The notes: generated by a model from the sequence alone, not told the origin. A DNA stretch of 64,000 bases from JADFOI01 sp965218935 (GCA_965218935.1 CBDCMH010000011.1:62001-126000), one strand, 5' to 3'. Shown: positions 24,833 through 34,399, counted from the first letter of the stretch. Numbers and translations: made by a program.

Positions 24833-25597
24833 CTACTCTAGGGGTTCGTTGCGGTCGATGATTTCGAAGATTTTGAGTTCAAAGTCACGGCGCTCTTCCG
24901 GGGACTGGAAATGGGGGACGGGGGCCTCATAGAGAACCTGAGCGGGGGTTCCCAAAACCACGATCCGATCAGCCAGCTCCAAGGCCTCCACGATATCGTG
25001 GGTGATGATCAGGGCGGTTCTTTCGGTCTCTTTCACCAGCTGGCGAAAGACCTGCCGGAGGTGCTCAGCCGTGATCTTGTCCAGATGGCCAAAAGCCTCG
25101 TCACAAAGGAGTATGATGGGGTCAATAGAGAAGGCCCGGCTGAGGGCTACGCGCTGGCGCATCCCGCCTGAAAGCTGATGCGGATAGGCGTCCTCATAGC
25201 CCTCCAAACCTACCTCTTTCAGCCACTTCCGTGCGATAGCCTCTCTTTTTCCCTTCTCGTATCCGAGGATCTCAAGACCCAACGTGACGTTGCGGAGGGC
25301 GCTCCGCCACTCCAGGAGCCGGTCGGTCTGAAAGACCATGCCAAACTTGGAGTGAAAGTTCTCGAACTCGGCATGGGGGTCGCTACCTTCCACAAGAATC
25401 CGACCTTCGCTTGGCGGTTCGAGGCCCGTCAGAAGCTTGAAAGTGGTGGACTTGCCGCACCCTGTCTTGCCCACAAATGAGACGATTTCTTTTTTGTAGA
25501 TCTGAAAGCTTAGATCCTGGATGGCGGTAATGGACTCACTGCCGATCCGGTATAACTTGCTCACTCGGTCAAAGAGAATTTGGGCGTGATTCTCCAT
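24833..25597 (-). CDS. ABC transporter ATP-binding protein (SsuB/TauB/NrtD type)
   Basis: This is the ATPase of a nitrate/sulfonate/taurine-type importer. Visible motifs are Walker A GKTGCGKST, the Q-loop region FGMVFQTDRLLEW, signature LSGGMRQRVALSRA, Walker B PIILLCDEAFGHLD and the H-loop ALIITHDIVEAL. I chose the ATG at 25597 (MENHAQILFDRVSKLY); a TTG at 25648 in the same frame would add 17 residues and overlap a dispersed repeat. The permease gene ends just upstream at 25660. It is not the usual two-ATPase Liv system, so the substrate is more likely an anion or aromatic acid. The UbiD and CoA-synthetase genes upstream suggest an aromatic carboxylate. Confidence 0.9.
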   Translation of the reverse strand: MENHAQILFDRVSKLYRIGSESITAIQDLSFQIYKKEIVSFVGKTGCGKSTTFKLLTGLEPPSEGRILVEGSDPHAEFENFHSKFGMVFQTDRLLEWRSALRNVTLGLEILGYEKGKREAIARKWLKEVGLEGYEDAYPHQLSGGMRQRVALSRAFSIDPIILLCDEAFGHLDKITAEHLRQVFRQLVKETERTALIITHDIVEALELADRIVVLGTPAQVLYEAPVPHFQSPEERRDFELKIFEIIDRNEPLE

Positions 25598-25646
25598 TGT
25601 CTTGCCGGCCTTCGCCCCGGAGCTTATGTCTCCTGTGGTGACTCCC

Positions 25647-25659
25647 AATAATCCCGGCT
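25647..25659 (+). repeat. Dispersed motif AATAATCCCGGCT, directly next to the permease stop codon
   Basis: The 13-bp core matches the copies at 855-869 and 49677-49691. Here and at 49677-49691 the motif lies directly against the stop codon of a minus-strand gene. It may be a fragment of the small repeat family described at 12953-15196. Confidence 0.4.
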
Positions 25660-26457
25660 CTAGGTCAAGGCTTTAGCAGGTCTATAACGAAGGATGTAGT
25701 TCTCTATTTGAATGATCACCTGTTCAGTCACGAGCATGAACAGGACCAGCATTAGGGTCCAGGCGATGGCTGACTCCATTCGGAAAAGCTCCTGAGCGGT
25801 GAGGAGTTCATTACCTACTCCGACCGTAGCTCCCACCAGCTCAGCCACGATAACGACACGGATTCCGTAGCCCAGGTTCACCTTCCAAGTGGTGAAGATA
25901 CTCGGCAAAATGGCTGGAAGAATCAGCTTTGTGACAAGCTGCCGACGGTTAGGACGGAAGATTTTCAGCATCTCGATGAGTTCGTTGCTTACCGCCCTAA
26001 CGGCGTCGTCCAACTGGAGCGCAAACATCGGCAAGGACGTGATGAAAACAATATAAAAGATGCGGAACTCCACGTTGGCAAACCAGATGACGGCAATGAC
26101 CACCCAACTCAGGGAAGGGACACCCATCAGGAAGTGGAAGATGGTCAGAATGAACTCTCGAGACGGGGAGTGATAGAAGGTCAAGAGACTGGTCAGAGTT
26201 CCAACCAGGAATGCCACTGTGAGCGCCACAAGGACCCGGTAAATCGTAAAGAGGTAGCTGACGACGAGCGACGAGTCGGTGAAGATGTTCCCCAGTTCGC
26301 GGGCAATGGAGACAAGTGAGGGTATCAGGTAAGGAGGAAAGAAGAATGTCAGCAGTTGCCAGAAAAGGACAATGGCAATCAGAGGATAGGCGATTTTCTT
26401 TCGCTCGTTCAGAAACCTGCCAGGGCTTCTGGCCCCGACCCTTTCTTCTCCCATCAT
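25660..26457 (-). CDS. ABC transporter permease (SsuC/TauC type)
   Basis: The 265-residue inner-membrane permease has about six hydrophobic segments: YPLIAIVLFWQLLTFFFPPY, the VLVALTVAFLVGTLTSLLTF helix, FHFLMGVPSLSWVVIAVIW and others. The coupling-loop region is MLKIFRPNRRQLVTKLILPAILPSIFTTWKV, the EAA-like motif of this family. It pairs with the ATPase downstream and the substrate-binding protein upstream (82-bp gap containing a 14-bp palindrome). It imports the ligand bound by the gene at 26538-27554. The start is ATG at 26457, with a second ATG in the next codon. Confidence 0.9.
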   Translation of the reverse strand: MMGEERVGARSPGRFLNERKKIAYPLIAIVLFWQLLTFFFPPYLIPSLVSIARELGNIFTDSSLVVSYLFTIYRVLVALTVAFLVGTLTSLLTFYHSPSREFILTIFHFLMGVPSLSWVVIAVIWFANVEFRIFYIVFITSLPMFALQLDDAVRAVSNELIEMLKIFRPNRRQLVTKLILPAILPSIFTTWKVNLGYGIRVVIVAELVGATVGVGNELLTAQELFRMESAIAWTLMLVLFMLVTEQVIIQIENYILRYRPAKALT

Positions 26458-26490
26458 GCCCTTATCGTCATCGAATCAGTCTTTCCCGGG

Positions 26491-26504
26491 TTCCGTGCAC
26501 GGAA
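26491..26504. promoter_or_regulatory. 14-bp perfect palindrome TTCCGTGCACGGAA (possible operator)
   Basis: This lies in the short gap between the substrate-binding-protein gene and the permease gene. A perfect palindrome of this size is the right shape for a dimeric regulator, but an intra-operon position and a single occurrence make it weak evidence; it could also be a small mRNA hairpin. Confidence 0.25.
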
Positions 26505-26537
26505 GCACTGTACTCTCCGGTTCGGTTCAGGCCTTTT

Positions 26538-27554
26538 CTACTCCCACTGATAAATGAGCTCAGGACCGGGCATATTTTGGGTGCGGCCGGTTTCGACCAT
26601 CGCCCGAAGGACAGCTTCCGTCTCCTTCCTCACGTCCTGGAGACGGTGCGGGTGGAAAAAGAGGGTGTCGTTTTTCACGATCTCTTCCAGGACAGGGGTT
26701 GGAATCCTCCCCTTCACCAGTTCGGCCATCATCCGAACTGCCTCTTCCTGCTTACTGTAGAGGAATTCGGAGGCGTCCTGGTAAGCCTTAAACATATTGG
26801 GAATGAGGTGGCGATGGGCGTCGGCCCAGTCCTTCTTGACCGCCACAACCAGAAAGGGAAGGACGTCGAACCCGGTGTAGCGCTTCCACTTGTGGGCGAA
26901 ATCGACGCGGTGGTACTTCCCGGGGGCACTTTGCTGCACGATCGAGGCGGCAGGTTCCCAGCAATGGAGCGCATCCACCCGTCCCGCCATCAGCGTTGGA
27001 ACCAGGGCAGCGATGCCCAAAGACTGGATGTTACTCCGGTCCAGGGATACTCCCTCCTTCATGGCGAACCACTGAAACATGGAATACATCCCGGATACCG
27101 TATTAGCCCCGAGTCTTTTCCCCTCCAGATCCTTCAAGGTTCTGATCTGGGGATCGACTGCTAAGATGGTCGAATAGTACTGGAAGGTGCTAAAGAGGAC
27201 TCGCGTCGGGAGTCCACGGTTCAGGTGATCTCCCTCCTGGACCAGGGTCGTTGCCGCGTTTAGGCTGGTGAGACCGCTTCTGTAGTCGTTGAGTGCCGGT
27301 CCCAGAGGCCGCGCTTTGAAGTTGATCTTGATCCCGTTCTTCTCGTCGAATTTCCCGGCCCGGATGATGAAGGAGACCGTTTCGTTGAGCGATGGAAGGG
27401 CTGTGATGGGCAGGTCTATCTGGGGAAGAGCGGCGCCACGGGCGGAATCCTCCAGCAAGAAGGATAGCAGGGGCGACACGACCAGCGCTCCACCTGCCGC
27501 GGCGGACCCTTTCAAAAACTTCCTCCTTTGCCACGGTTTCACCTTTGGGGCCAT
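26538..27554 (-). CDS. ABC transporter substrate-binding protein (SsuA/THI5-like), Tat-exported
   Basis: The 338-residue periplasmic binding protein begins with a classic twin-arginine leader (RRKFLKGSAAAGGALVV). The mature part has the SsuA/NMT1 fold: LPSLNETVSFIIRAGKFDEKNG, an LNAATTLVQEGD loop, LKDLEGKRLGANTVSGM, and VPTLMAGRVDALHCWEPAAS. It feeds the adjacent permease and ATPase. Family ligands include sulfonates, nitrate, phthalates, pyrimidine precursors and riboflavin; the coupling to UbiD and acyl-CoA synthetase genes just upstream favours an aromatic or heteroaromatic carboxylate, which is inference. The 205-bp gap to the UbiD gene could contain an internal promoter. Confidence 0.88.
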   Translation of the reverse strand: MAPKVKPWQRRKFLKGSAAAGGALVVSPLLSFLLEDSARGAALPQIDLPITALPSLNETVSFIIRAGKFDEKNGIKINFKARPLGPALNDYRSGLTSLNAATTLVQEGDHLNRGLPTRVLFSTFQYYSTILAVDPQIRTLKDLEGKRLGANTVSGMYSMFQWFAMKEGVSLDRSNIQSLGIAALVPTLMAGRVDALHCWEPAASIVQQSAPGKYHRVDFAHKWKRYTGFDVLPFLVVAVKKDWADAHRHLIPNMFKAYQDASEFLYSKQEEAVRMMAELVKGRIPTPVLEEIVKNDTLFFHPHRLQDVRKETEAVLRAMVETGRTQNMPGPELIYQWE

Positions 27555-27759
27555 CGTTTTTGACTCCTTTTCTGATTAATCTCCTTCTTGACTGCTCAAA
27601 GATCAATGTGGGTATAGAACCGTAACACCAAGACCAAAGAAGGGTCAAGCCCGGGAGATGAAGCCGATGAGGTCGTTGTCATTTCCTGCTCTTCGGTTTC
27701 CAGGTCGGCCTGTGTAACCGGATAAAGAGGCAGCTGTTTCACCCCAGGGAGGCAGGTCA

Positions 27760-29256
27760 TTAAGTGAGTATTTCGGGCCATTTGCTCAGAACTCTTTCTT
27801 TGACCTCGAGGCTGGGCTCCACGACTTGAGGAAAGTCTCCCTTCAGGACACGGTTGAAGGGCCTGCAAGCATTGATTATGGCACGTGACATTTGGAGCTC
27901 GGTACTCTCCATACCGGGTGTCTGACGAACCATCGGGTCCAGGTTCATCCCCCAGGAGTTTCGAATGAACTCAATGTCTGTGGCTGGATCGGTTCGTGAA
28001 CAAATCGCCCACAAGACGTCGTCCGTATTGCTCGGATCGATGTCCCCGTCCACAACCACCACATATTTACCCCCAAAAATCCCTGGCGGCAGCTGCGCGG
28101 CAACAAGCCCAGCCTGCTCCACATGCCCCCTGTAAGCTTGCTCCAGCGACACTACCGTGAGTGCCCTGGAGTAACCGGCTTCGTGGCACCAAATCCCTTG
28201 GATTCCCGACATACCCGCCGCTTCCAAAGCACTCCAAAGGATAGCCGCCCGCAGCGGGCAACGAAAGTAGGAGTAATCGTGGGGGGGACGTCCCGCGGCC
28301 GTGCCCAGCAAGATCGGATCGTCTCGAAAATACACCGCCTGGACCTTGATTACAGGGTTTTGCATGGTGCCGCCTGTGTAGTAACCCTGGAATTCTCCAT
28401 AAGGACCTTCAGCTTTCGTTTCGGGGCTGATGTAGCCCTCCATCACGATCTCGCTCTCAGCCGGAATCGGCAAGCCTGTCAAAGGACCCGTCACAACCGG
28501 ATAGCCACGCTCCAGCAGGCCGCCTGCATAGTCATACTCGGAGCTTCCCACCGGCACCTCCAAGCCTCCCAGCAGTCCAATCAGGGGATGCTGGGCCAGA
28601 GAGATCGCCACGGGACACGTTTCGCCTCGAGCCCAGTACTTCTCAGCATGGAGTCGGCCATGATGAGTGGGATGAATAAGGACTCCAAGGTGCTGCCCAT
28701 CGTGGACCATCAGACGATAGGTGCCCACATTGACCCAACCCGCCTCCGGATCCCGCGTAATGACGGCATCGACAGTGCCCAAATAACGGCCCCCGTCGTG
28801 CTCATGCCACTTGGGAGCGGGGAATTTCAGGACATCCACATCGGAGCCTTCCAGGCGGTTCTCTAGAAAGGGAGCGCTGGAAAGGATCTGGGGTGGAAAA
28901 CGATGAAGATTGGCTCCTAGCCCCGACAGCTTTTCGCGCAACGTCCTGACCAATTGCTGATCATTCAACTCAGAGGAGAAGCCCAATGTTAGTGCCACTC
29001 GACTGGCGTCCGGAAGACATCCGGTCAGAATGCGGTAACCGGGAGGATAATCCTGAATTTCATCGAATAGAAGAGTCCATTGATGAGCTTTGACGTTGAG
29101 GTCAGTCAAGGCGCCTATCTCCAAGTCCCAGGAAGCACCTCGAATTTCTTTCAGTTTGCCTAATTGCCGGACCTGCTCCAGCCATCCGCGCAAGTCCGGA
29201 ACTGGGGATGCTTTCTCTGCCGAAGGGACTTTATCCCTGATCTTTCTTGTCTTCAC
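27760..29256 (-). CDS. UbiD-family decarboxylase (prenylated-FMN dependent), copy A
   Basis: The 498-residue protein is full length for UbiD, which reversibly (de)carboxylates aromatic or alpha,beta-unsaturated acids with prenyl-FMN. The catalytic EGPYGEFQGY motif carries the two Glu at the standard spacing of five, and GWVNVGTYRLMVHDGQ should provide the Arg. The start is GTG at 29256 behind GAGGAG; the stop of the CoA-binding gene is 29 bp upstream. No UbiX prenyltransferase gene is in the window. It is about as distant from the other UbiD here (32940) as paralogues with different substrates usually are. Its neighbours, an importer and an acyl-CoA ligase subunit, suggest catabolism of an imported aromatic acid. 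Confidence 0.88.
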   Translation of the reverse strand: MKTRKIRDKVPSAEKASPVPDLRGWLEQVRQLGKLKEIRGASWDLEIGALTDLNVKAHQWTLLFDEIQDYPPGYRILTGCLPDASRVALTLGFSSELNDQQLVRTLREKLSGLGANLHRFPPQILSSAPFLENRLEGSDVDVLKFPAPKWHEHDGGRYLGTVDAVITRDPEAGWVNVGTYRLMVHDGQHLGVLIHPTHHGRLHAEKYWARGETCPVAISLAQHPLIGLLGGLEVPVGSSEYDYAGGLLERGYPVVTGPLTGLPIPAESEIVMEGYISPETKAEGPYGEFQGYYTGGTMQNPVIKVQAVYFRDDPILLGTAAGRPPHDYSYFRCPLRAAILWSALEAAGMSGIQGIWCHEAGYSRALTVVSLEQAYRGHVEQAGLVAAQLPPGIFGGKYVVVVDGDIDPSNTDDVLWAICSRTDPATDIEFIRNSWGMNLDPMVRQTPGMESTELQMSRAIINACRPFNRVLKGDFPQVVEPSLEVKERVLSKWPEILT

Positions 29257-29285
29257 CTGCTGCTCCTCGACAATCAGCGGGACAG

Positions 29286-30704
29286 CTAGAAGGGATCGCC
29301 AGAAGGCTCGGGCTGTATCTGCTCGCGTACCTGAGCATACCCGTACATGGCCTGAAGCGACATGACAGCAATGCGGGTGGTGTCAAAAGCCGGCATGTTT
29401 AACCCCTCTATCTCGGACAACCACCTCTGCTTGAGCCTGCCCCCCAGAAAGACCGTGAAAAGCGGCTTTTCGGGATGTTGCTCCTTAGCAGCCTGATAGA
29501 TCTCACGAATGCCGTCGAACTCGGCGTTTGAAAGGCCGAGTATGATCGCCAGCACTGCATCGGTATTCTCGTCGTCAATCACGGACAAGATTCCTTCTTC
29601 GTGCACCAGTCTGTTGCCAGCGCCAAGAGCCGCCCAAAGGTCCAGAGGGTTGGTCAATGGCTGCCACTCGGGAAGAATCTTCTTGATCCGTTGCAGCGTG
29701 GGATCCGCGAAACTGGCCAGCTCAAACCCATGGTGGTGCAGCTCGTCCGATGCGATCACGCCGTCGGCACCGCTGAAGGTCACAATCCCAACCCGGTTTC
29801 CCTTGGGAAGAGGCTGGTAGGAAAAGCTCTTCATGTACTCGACAAACTCCTCCAGGTCGTACGCCCGGATCAGCCCGTACTGGCGAAACGCACGTTCCAA
29901 CAGGGCGTCATCTACCGCCTCAGAGCCGGTGTGATACGCGGAAGCCCGGGCGCCCGCTTCAGTTCGGCCAGGCTTCAGGACAATGACCGGTTTATCCCGC
30001 TTGACCTTGTTGGCCAAAGACAGGAACGAGCCTGGGCGGCGAACTCCCTCAAGGTGAAGGGCAATCACTTCGGTGGCGGGATCTTTCCAGGCATATTCCA
30101 GAAAGTCAGTCTCGTCAAGATCCAGCTTGTTGCCCATGGGCAAGCTTTTGCAAATGCCGATCCGTTGGACGGTACGCGCCATCACCTCGTCGGCCACCGC
30201 GCCTGCAAAGATGCCTGACTGGGCCGCTAGCGCGATGGGGCCGTCCAGCCAGTTGGTGAAGGGTGCGAAACTGGCCACCAGGTTGGCCTGCATGTTGACA
30301 AATCCTATCGTGTTCGGTCCGACGCACCGGATGTCCGTCTCTTTGGCGAGCTGACGAAGCTTTGCTTCGGCCCGAGCGCCCTCCTCCCCAGACTCGCTGA
30401 ATCCGGCCGCTACGATCACTGCAGCCTTCACCCCCTTTTGCTTACAGAGTGGGAAAAGATCCGCGATATACTGTCCCGGCACCAGGAAAATGACAAGGTC
30501 GACTTCACCCGGTACGTCGAGGATGGTCTTGTAGGCCTTGCATCCGAGAATCTCGTCTGCTTTGGGATTGATGGGGAAGATCTTTCCCTTGTAGCCATTG
30601 ACAATGATATTCTCGAGCAAGATGTGGCCTGTCTTTCGAGGGTTGGTCGAGGCTCCGATCACGGCGATGGACTGCGGTTCCAGCAGGGCAGTGATGTCGT
30701 TCAT
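29286..30704 (-). CDS. ADP-forming acyl-CoA synthetase alpha (CoA-binding) subunit-like protein
   Basis: The 472-residue product (from ATG 30704, with GGAGGAAAGC upstream) matches the CoA-binding plus two ligase-CoA domains of acetate-CoA ligase (ADP-forming) alpha: LEPQSIAVIGASTNPRKTGHILLENII, RCVGPNTIGFVN, VASFAPFTNW, and YHTGSEAVDDALLERAFRQYGLIR, which supplies the phosphorylated His region. The ATP-grasp beta subunit is not in the window, so it must be encoded elsewhere or the protein has another role. It is the first gene of the minus-strand operon ending at 24833. It probably activates a carboxylate to a CoA thioester; the substrate is unknown. Confidence 0.85.
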   Translation of the reverse strand: MNDITALLEPQSIAVIGASTNPRKTGHILLENIIVNGYKGKIFPINPKADEILGCKAYKTILDVPGEVDLVIFLVPGQYIADLFPLCKQKGVKAAVIVAAGFSESGEEGARAEAKLRQLAKETDIRCVGPNTIGFVNMQANLVASFAPFTNWLDGPIALAAQSGIFAGAVADEVMARTVQRIGICKSLPMGNKLDLDETDFLEYAWKDPATEVIALHLEGVRRPGSFLSLANKVKRDKPVIVLKPGRTEAGARASAYHTGSEAVDDALLERAFRQYGLIRAYDLEEFVEYMKSFSYQPLPKGNRVGIVTFSGADGVIASDELHHHGFELASFADPTLQRIKKILPEWQPLTNPLDLWAALGAGNRLVHEEGILSVIDDENTDAVLAIILGLSNAEFDGIREIYQAAKEQHPEKPLFTVFLGGRLKQRWLSEIEGLNMPAFDTTRIAVMSLQAMYGYAQVREQIQPEPSGDPF

Positions 30705-30825
30705 TGCTTTCCTCCGGTACAAGAAAGGTCGAACTTACAGCAATTCCTTTTCGGCGTGGGATTATACGGTAACGGAGAGAAGAGCTCAAAAGAAGTTTTC
30801 CCTGTCATTCTCTTTTTCCCAGTCC

Positions 30826-30854
30826 TTGCCACCTGGCATTCGTGCTGCTATGAT
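30826..30854 (+). promoter_or_regulatory. Sigma70-like promoter TTGCCA-N17-TATGAT
   Basis: The -35 TTGCCA (30826-30831) and -10 TATGAT (30849-30854) are separated by exactly 17 bp. The predicted start near 30861 gives a 5' leader of about 90 nt to the amidohydrolase at 30953. A closely similar block with the same two boxes precedes the paralogue at 47122. Confidence 0.65.
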
Positions 30855-30952
30855 TCCTTCACCGGGTGGGGCGGTCTTACCCATCAGGTTGGTCTAATCG
30901 AATCGATCAGTTTGGCTCTTGATGGCAAACATACGTTCATGGAGGTCTTAAT

Positions 30953-32740
30953 ATGAAACAGTTTAAACGGGGTAGTCCTCTTTTTTCTCTAGTCGTTTCT
31001 CTAACCCTTTTCGGCAGTTCCCAGGCTCAGCAAGCAAGTCTACCTCCCGAGGTTATCGCCTATGCTGATATGGTCTTGTACAACGGCAAGGTTCTGACAG
31101 CAGATGACAACTTCACGATTGCTGAAGCCGCAGCTATTCGAGACGGAAAGTTTCTAGCGGTGGGCACAAGTGATCGAATCCGGCGCATGGCAGGCCCGCG
31201 GACGCGCCAGATCGATCTCAACGGACGGACTGTTGTCCCCGGTCTCATCGACACGCATTTGCACCAAGCCTGGATCGGCCAGATTTCCAAGGAGGGTTCC
31301 CGCGTTCTATTGAAGGACCGCGACAGCGGTTTGCAGGAGCTGAACCAAGTGGTAGAAGGTGCTGTTCCTGGCGAATGGCTCTATTTTTACGCTCCCGACA
31401 GCGATGTGCTATTCCATGAAATGACCCGCGAAGTTCTCGATCGAGTCTCCCCGAATAATCCATTGGTCATTGCTTCTCTTTGTAACGTAGGTGCTGCTAA
31501 CTCTCTGGCACTCAAAGAAATACCGCCGGATACCGGGGGTTTCGTCAAGGACCCAGACACCGGACAGCCAACTGGAATGGTCTCGGGATTTGCTCTGGGA
31601 GTGCTGATTTACGACATGCGCCCGGAGCCGCAAATTGAGGAAAAGGATATCCAGCTGCAGAAACAAATTCTAGAAAAACTCAACTCCCAGGGCTTGACCA
31701 CAATTATCGGGCAGGCGCAAGGACTCAGTGTTACCTATTTGAAAAAGATATGGAAGCGAGGAGAACTGACGGCTCGGGTCCGTCTGTCCCATGAACTGGT
31801 TCGTCAAAACCCCAGTGCAGAGGCCTACTTGAAACGTGTCGGCAACTTGGATGGTTTTGGGGACGCCATGATGAAAATCCATGGAACCACGGTCCAACCC
31901 GTTGACTGCACCTCCGGCAGTGGGGACATGCTGACCACAAAGGCCAAGCTTCGCGAGGTAAGCGGTTCTCCCTATGGTCTTTATGGTGCAAACCACTGGC
32001 AGAGTTTTGGGAACGATTATGAGAAGAGTGAATGGAACAACGTCATCCTAGCCAATCGCTATGGATGGAGCATTGTCAGCGTCCACACCCAAGGCGACGG
32101 AGCAGCCAACGTGATGCTGGATGCCTTTGAAAAGGCCAACCAAGAGAAACCGTTAGAGGGTCAATGGTCATTTGATCACGCGATCATCCGAACACCAGAG
32201 GATATCCGACGGGCCACGAACTTGGGGGTGATCTACAGCGTCACACCCAAATACTTGTTCCGCGATCCCACCTCTCTGGTTTTCCAATACGGAGCCGATC
32301 AGGTCAATGGCATGACGCCAGTCAGGGATATGATCGACGCAGGGATGAAGCCCGTGATGGAATCCGATATCAAAGGCGTGTTTTCAGCACCTTTGTGGAA
32401 CATGGAAAAGCTCATCACCCGTCAGGATGAGAAACTGAATAGAATCTGGGGTCCTGATCAAAAGATCACTCGCCAGGAAGCATTATGGATGAAAACCAAC
32501 TGGGCTGCCTATTATGCTGAAGATGAGAAAATCCTGGGAACCATTGAGGTCAGCAAACTGGCTGATCTGGTCGTGTTGGGTGGGGATTACCTGACCGTTG
32601 CTGAAGACCAGATCTCTGAACTTCCCATTGACCTGACGGTAGTGGATGGAAAGATCGTGTACGAGAGAAGTAAAGATGGAGTGATTCACCTACCCTTCTG
32701 GGACGGTGAATCAACCAGTGGATCCGTCTTACCCATGTAA
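30953..32740 (+). CDS. Secreted YtcJ-type amidohydrolase
   Basis: The 595-residue protein has a signal peptide (SPLFSLVVSLTLFGSSQAQ) and the Amidohydro_3 layout: ADMVLYNGKVLTADDNFT, LNGRTVVPGLIDTHLHQAW with the HxH metal site, a barrel with VHTQGDGAANVMLDAF and the FDHAIIRTPEDI strand, and the terminal KLADLVVLGGDYLTVAEDQI. The ribosome site GGAGG is 7 nt from the ATG. It is more closely matched in promoter, though not evidently in sequence, to 47122-49008. The next gene is a UbiD after a 199-bp gap. It probably hydrolyses a cyclic or N-substituted amide in the periplasm; substrate not determinable. Confidence 0.86.
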   Translation: MKQFKRGSPLFSLVVSLTLFGSSQAQQASLPPEVIAYADMVLYNGKVLTADDNFTIAEAAAIRDGKFLAVGTSDRIRRMAGPRTRQIDLNGRTVVPGLIDTHLHQAWIGQISKEGSRVLLKDRDSGLQELNQVVEGAVPGEWLYFYAPDSDVLFHEMTREVLDRVSPNNPLVIASLCNVGAANSLALKEIPPDTGGFVKDPDTGQPTGMVSGFALGVLIYDMRPEPQIEEKDIQLQKQILEKLNSQGLTTIIGQAQGLSVTYLKKIWKRGELTARVRLSHELVRQNPSAEAYLKRVGNLDGFGDAMMKIHGTTVQPVDCTSGSGDMLTTKAKLREVSGSPYGLYGANHWQSFGNDYEKSEWNNVILANRYGWSIVSVHTQGDGAANVMLDAFEKANQEKPLEGQWSFDHAIIRTPEDIRRATNLGVIYSVTPKYLFRDPTSLVFQYGADQVNGMTPVRDMIDAGMKPVMESDIKGVFSAPLWNMEKLITRQDEKLNRIWGPDQKITRQEALWMKTNWAAYYAEDEKILGTIEVSKLADLVVLGGDYLTVAEDQISELPIDLTVVDGKIVYERSKDGVIHLPFWDGESTSGSVLPM

Positions 32741-32939
32741 GGGCCCGCCGAGTCTGGAGTTCTCAGAACTAGGCTGATCACCAACACTGCCTCTTGCGAA
32801 ATCGCGTTCTTGACTGGTATCATCTGCCCGGACTTGCCGAGTTTCGTTTTACTGTAATTCAGAGCCCTGCCAGCCACCCGGCCAATATGGTTGGGCATAC
32901 TTGCACAAGTCAGGGCAAAGCGACAGGAGAAGATTCCAA

Positions 32940-34385
32940 ATGACACAGCCTAAGAATTTGCATTCGTTCCTGGAGGAGTTAGAGAGCCAGAACCCGGCCG
33001 CTCTCTTACGCCTCAGCGATCCTATAGACACGCGCTACGAGATCACCGCCCTGCAGCGCAAGCTGGATCAGGCGGGATGTTACCCAGTCATCCTGGTGGA
33101 GAAGCCAATCAGCTTTGAGGGGAAGGTCTGTGACTATCCCCTGGTGACCAATCTCACCGCCAGCCGCGAATTGTGCGCTGGCATGCTGGGCATAGAGCCG
33201 CGCAAGGTGGCCAGCTCCTATTACGAGCGGATGAAGAAGAAACTGGACCCCGTGGTCGTCGCTTCCTCAGAGGCGCCCTGTAAAGAGGTGATCGAGAAGG
33301 AAGACATCAATCTGTGGAAGTTCCCGGTTACGATTCATACCAACATGGACCCGGGACCTTATATCGGCACCGGTTTTGTCACCACCATCGACCCGGAAAC
33401 CGGTATTGACAACATAGCCTTGCAGAGGATTTGGGTGAAGTCCCCCGCTCGGACGGGCTTCTGGCCGGCCTTGGCGGGTCACAACTGGAACAACATGCAA
33501 AAGTGGTGGACGCGAGGGGAGGATATGCCCGTGGCGGTGTGGATTGGGCACCACCCGACTGGGTTAGCCGGAGGTCAGGCGCGTCTTGGTTATCCTGAAA
33601 GCCACTACCCGGCTATGGGAGGAGTCATGGAAGAGCCCGTGAGGATGGTGCCCTCGGAAACCTTCGGCGAGCAGATCATGGTTCCGGCTGATACCGAAAT
33701 CGTCATTGAGGGTTACGTCCCGGTCGGTGTGATCGAGGCGGAGGGACCTTTCGGCGAATATCCTGGCTATATCGGCCCGCAGCGTCCCAGCCCTGTGCTT
33801 GAGGTCAAGTGCGTGACCCATCGGGAGAGGGCCATTTACCACGATGTCGGAGTGGGTCTGGCGGATCATCTGATGATGATGGGTAATTTCCCCATTGAGG
33901 CTCGCATCTACAATCTCGTCAAGCAGGCGGTTCCGGAAGTGCTCAACGTCCATGTTCCCTTGTCCGGAAGGCGCAACCACGTCTACGTTCAGGTGCGCAA
34001 GACCCGCCCGGGCATGGGCCGCGAGGTCATTCTCTCGGCTTTGACGGCTGACACTCGCCTCAAACACATCATCGTTGTGGATGAGGACATCGATATCTTC
34101 AATGAACAGGAGGTGCTGTGGGCCATCGCCTACCGATCGCAGTGGGATAAGGACGTCATTGTCATACCCGGTATGTCAACCTTCCCACTTGACCCATCGA
34201 TATCAGCGCCCGGTTATACCGGCGCCAAAGGCGGGATAGACTGTACCATGCCGCCCCCGCTGGGCCCGGGTCTGCCTCGGCCCTATCAGGTAACCAATCA
34301 TCCACCCGAGGAAGTGGAGAAACGCATTCGCCTGGAAGATTATGTCACTCCAGACCAATTAAAAAAGTTTCCGGGACAGATTTAA
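32940..34385 (+). CDS. UbiD-family decarboxylase (prenylated-FMN dependent), copy B
   Basis: The start at 32940 (GGAGAAG upstream) gives 481 residues, typical of UbiD. EAEGPFGEYPGY holds Glu268 and Glu273, and Arg163 (IALQRIWVK) lies at about the same distance before them as Arg173 lies before Glu277 in Fdc1, so the catalytic Glu-Arg-Glu set appears complete. WNNMQKWWTRGEDMPVAVWIG is also conserved. It (de)carboxylates an aromatic or unsaturated acid using prenyl-FMN. A 61-residue zinc-ribbon protein follows at 15 bp, as with the small D subunits of hydroxybenzoate/vanillate decarboxylases. It could use a phenolic or heteroaromatic acid. Confidence 0.9.
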   Translation: MTQPKNLHSFLEELESQNPAALLRLSDPIDTRYEITALQRKLDQAGCYPVILVEKPISFEGKVCDYPLVTNLTASRELCAGMLGIEPRKVASSYYERMKKKLDPVVVASSEAPCKEVIEKEDINLWKFPVTIHTNMDPGPYIGTGFVTTIDPETGIDNIALQRIWVKSPARTGFWPALAGHNWNNMQKWWTRGEDMPVAVWIGHHPTGLAGGQARLGYPESHYPAMGGVMEEPVRMVPSETFGEQIMVPADTEIVIEGYVPVGVIEAEGPFGEYPGYIGPQRPSPVLEVKCVTHRERAIYHDVGVGLADHLMMMGNFPIEARIYNLVKQAVPEVLNVHVPLSGRRNHVYVQVRKTRPGMGREVILSALTADTRLKHIIVVDEDIDIFNEQEVLWAIAYRSQWDKDVIVIPGMSTFPLDPSISAPGYTGAKGGIDCTMPPPLGPGLPRPYQVTNHPPEEVEKRIRLEDYVTPDQLKKFPGQI

Positions 34386-34399
34386 AGAGGGACATCGCC

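Noticed and set aside
26491..26504. Rho-independent terminator within the ABC operon
   Set aside because: The palindrome has no loop and no T-run, so termination is unlikely; kept only as a weak operator candidate.
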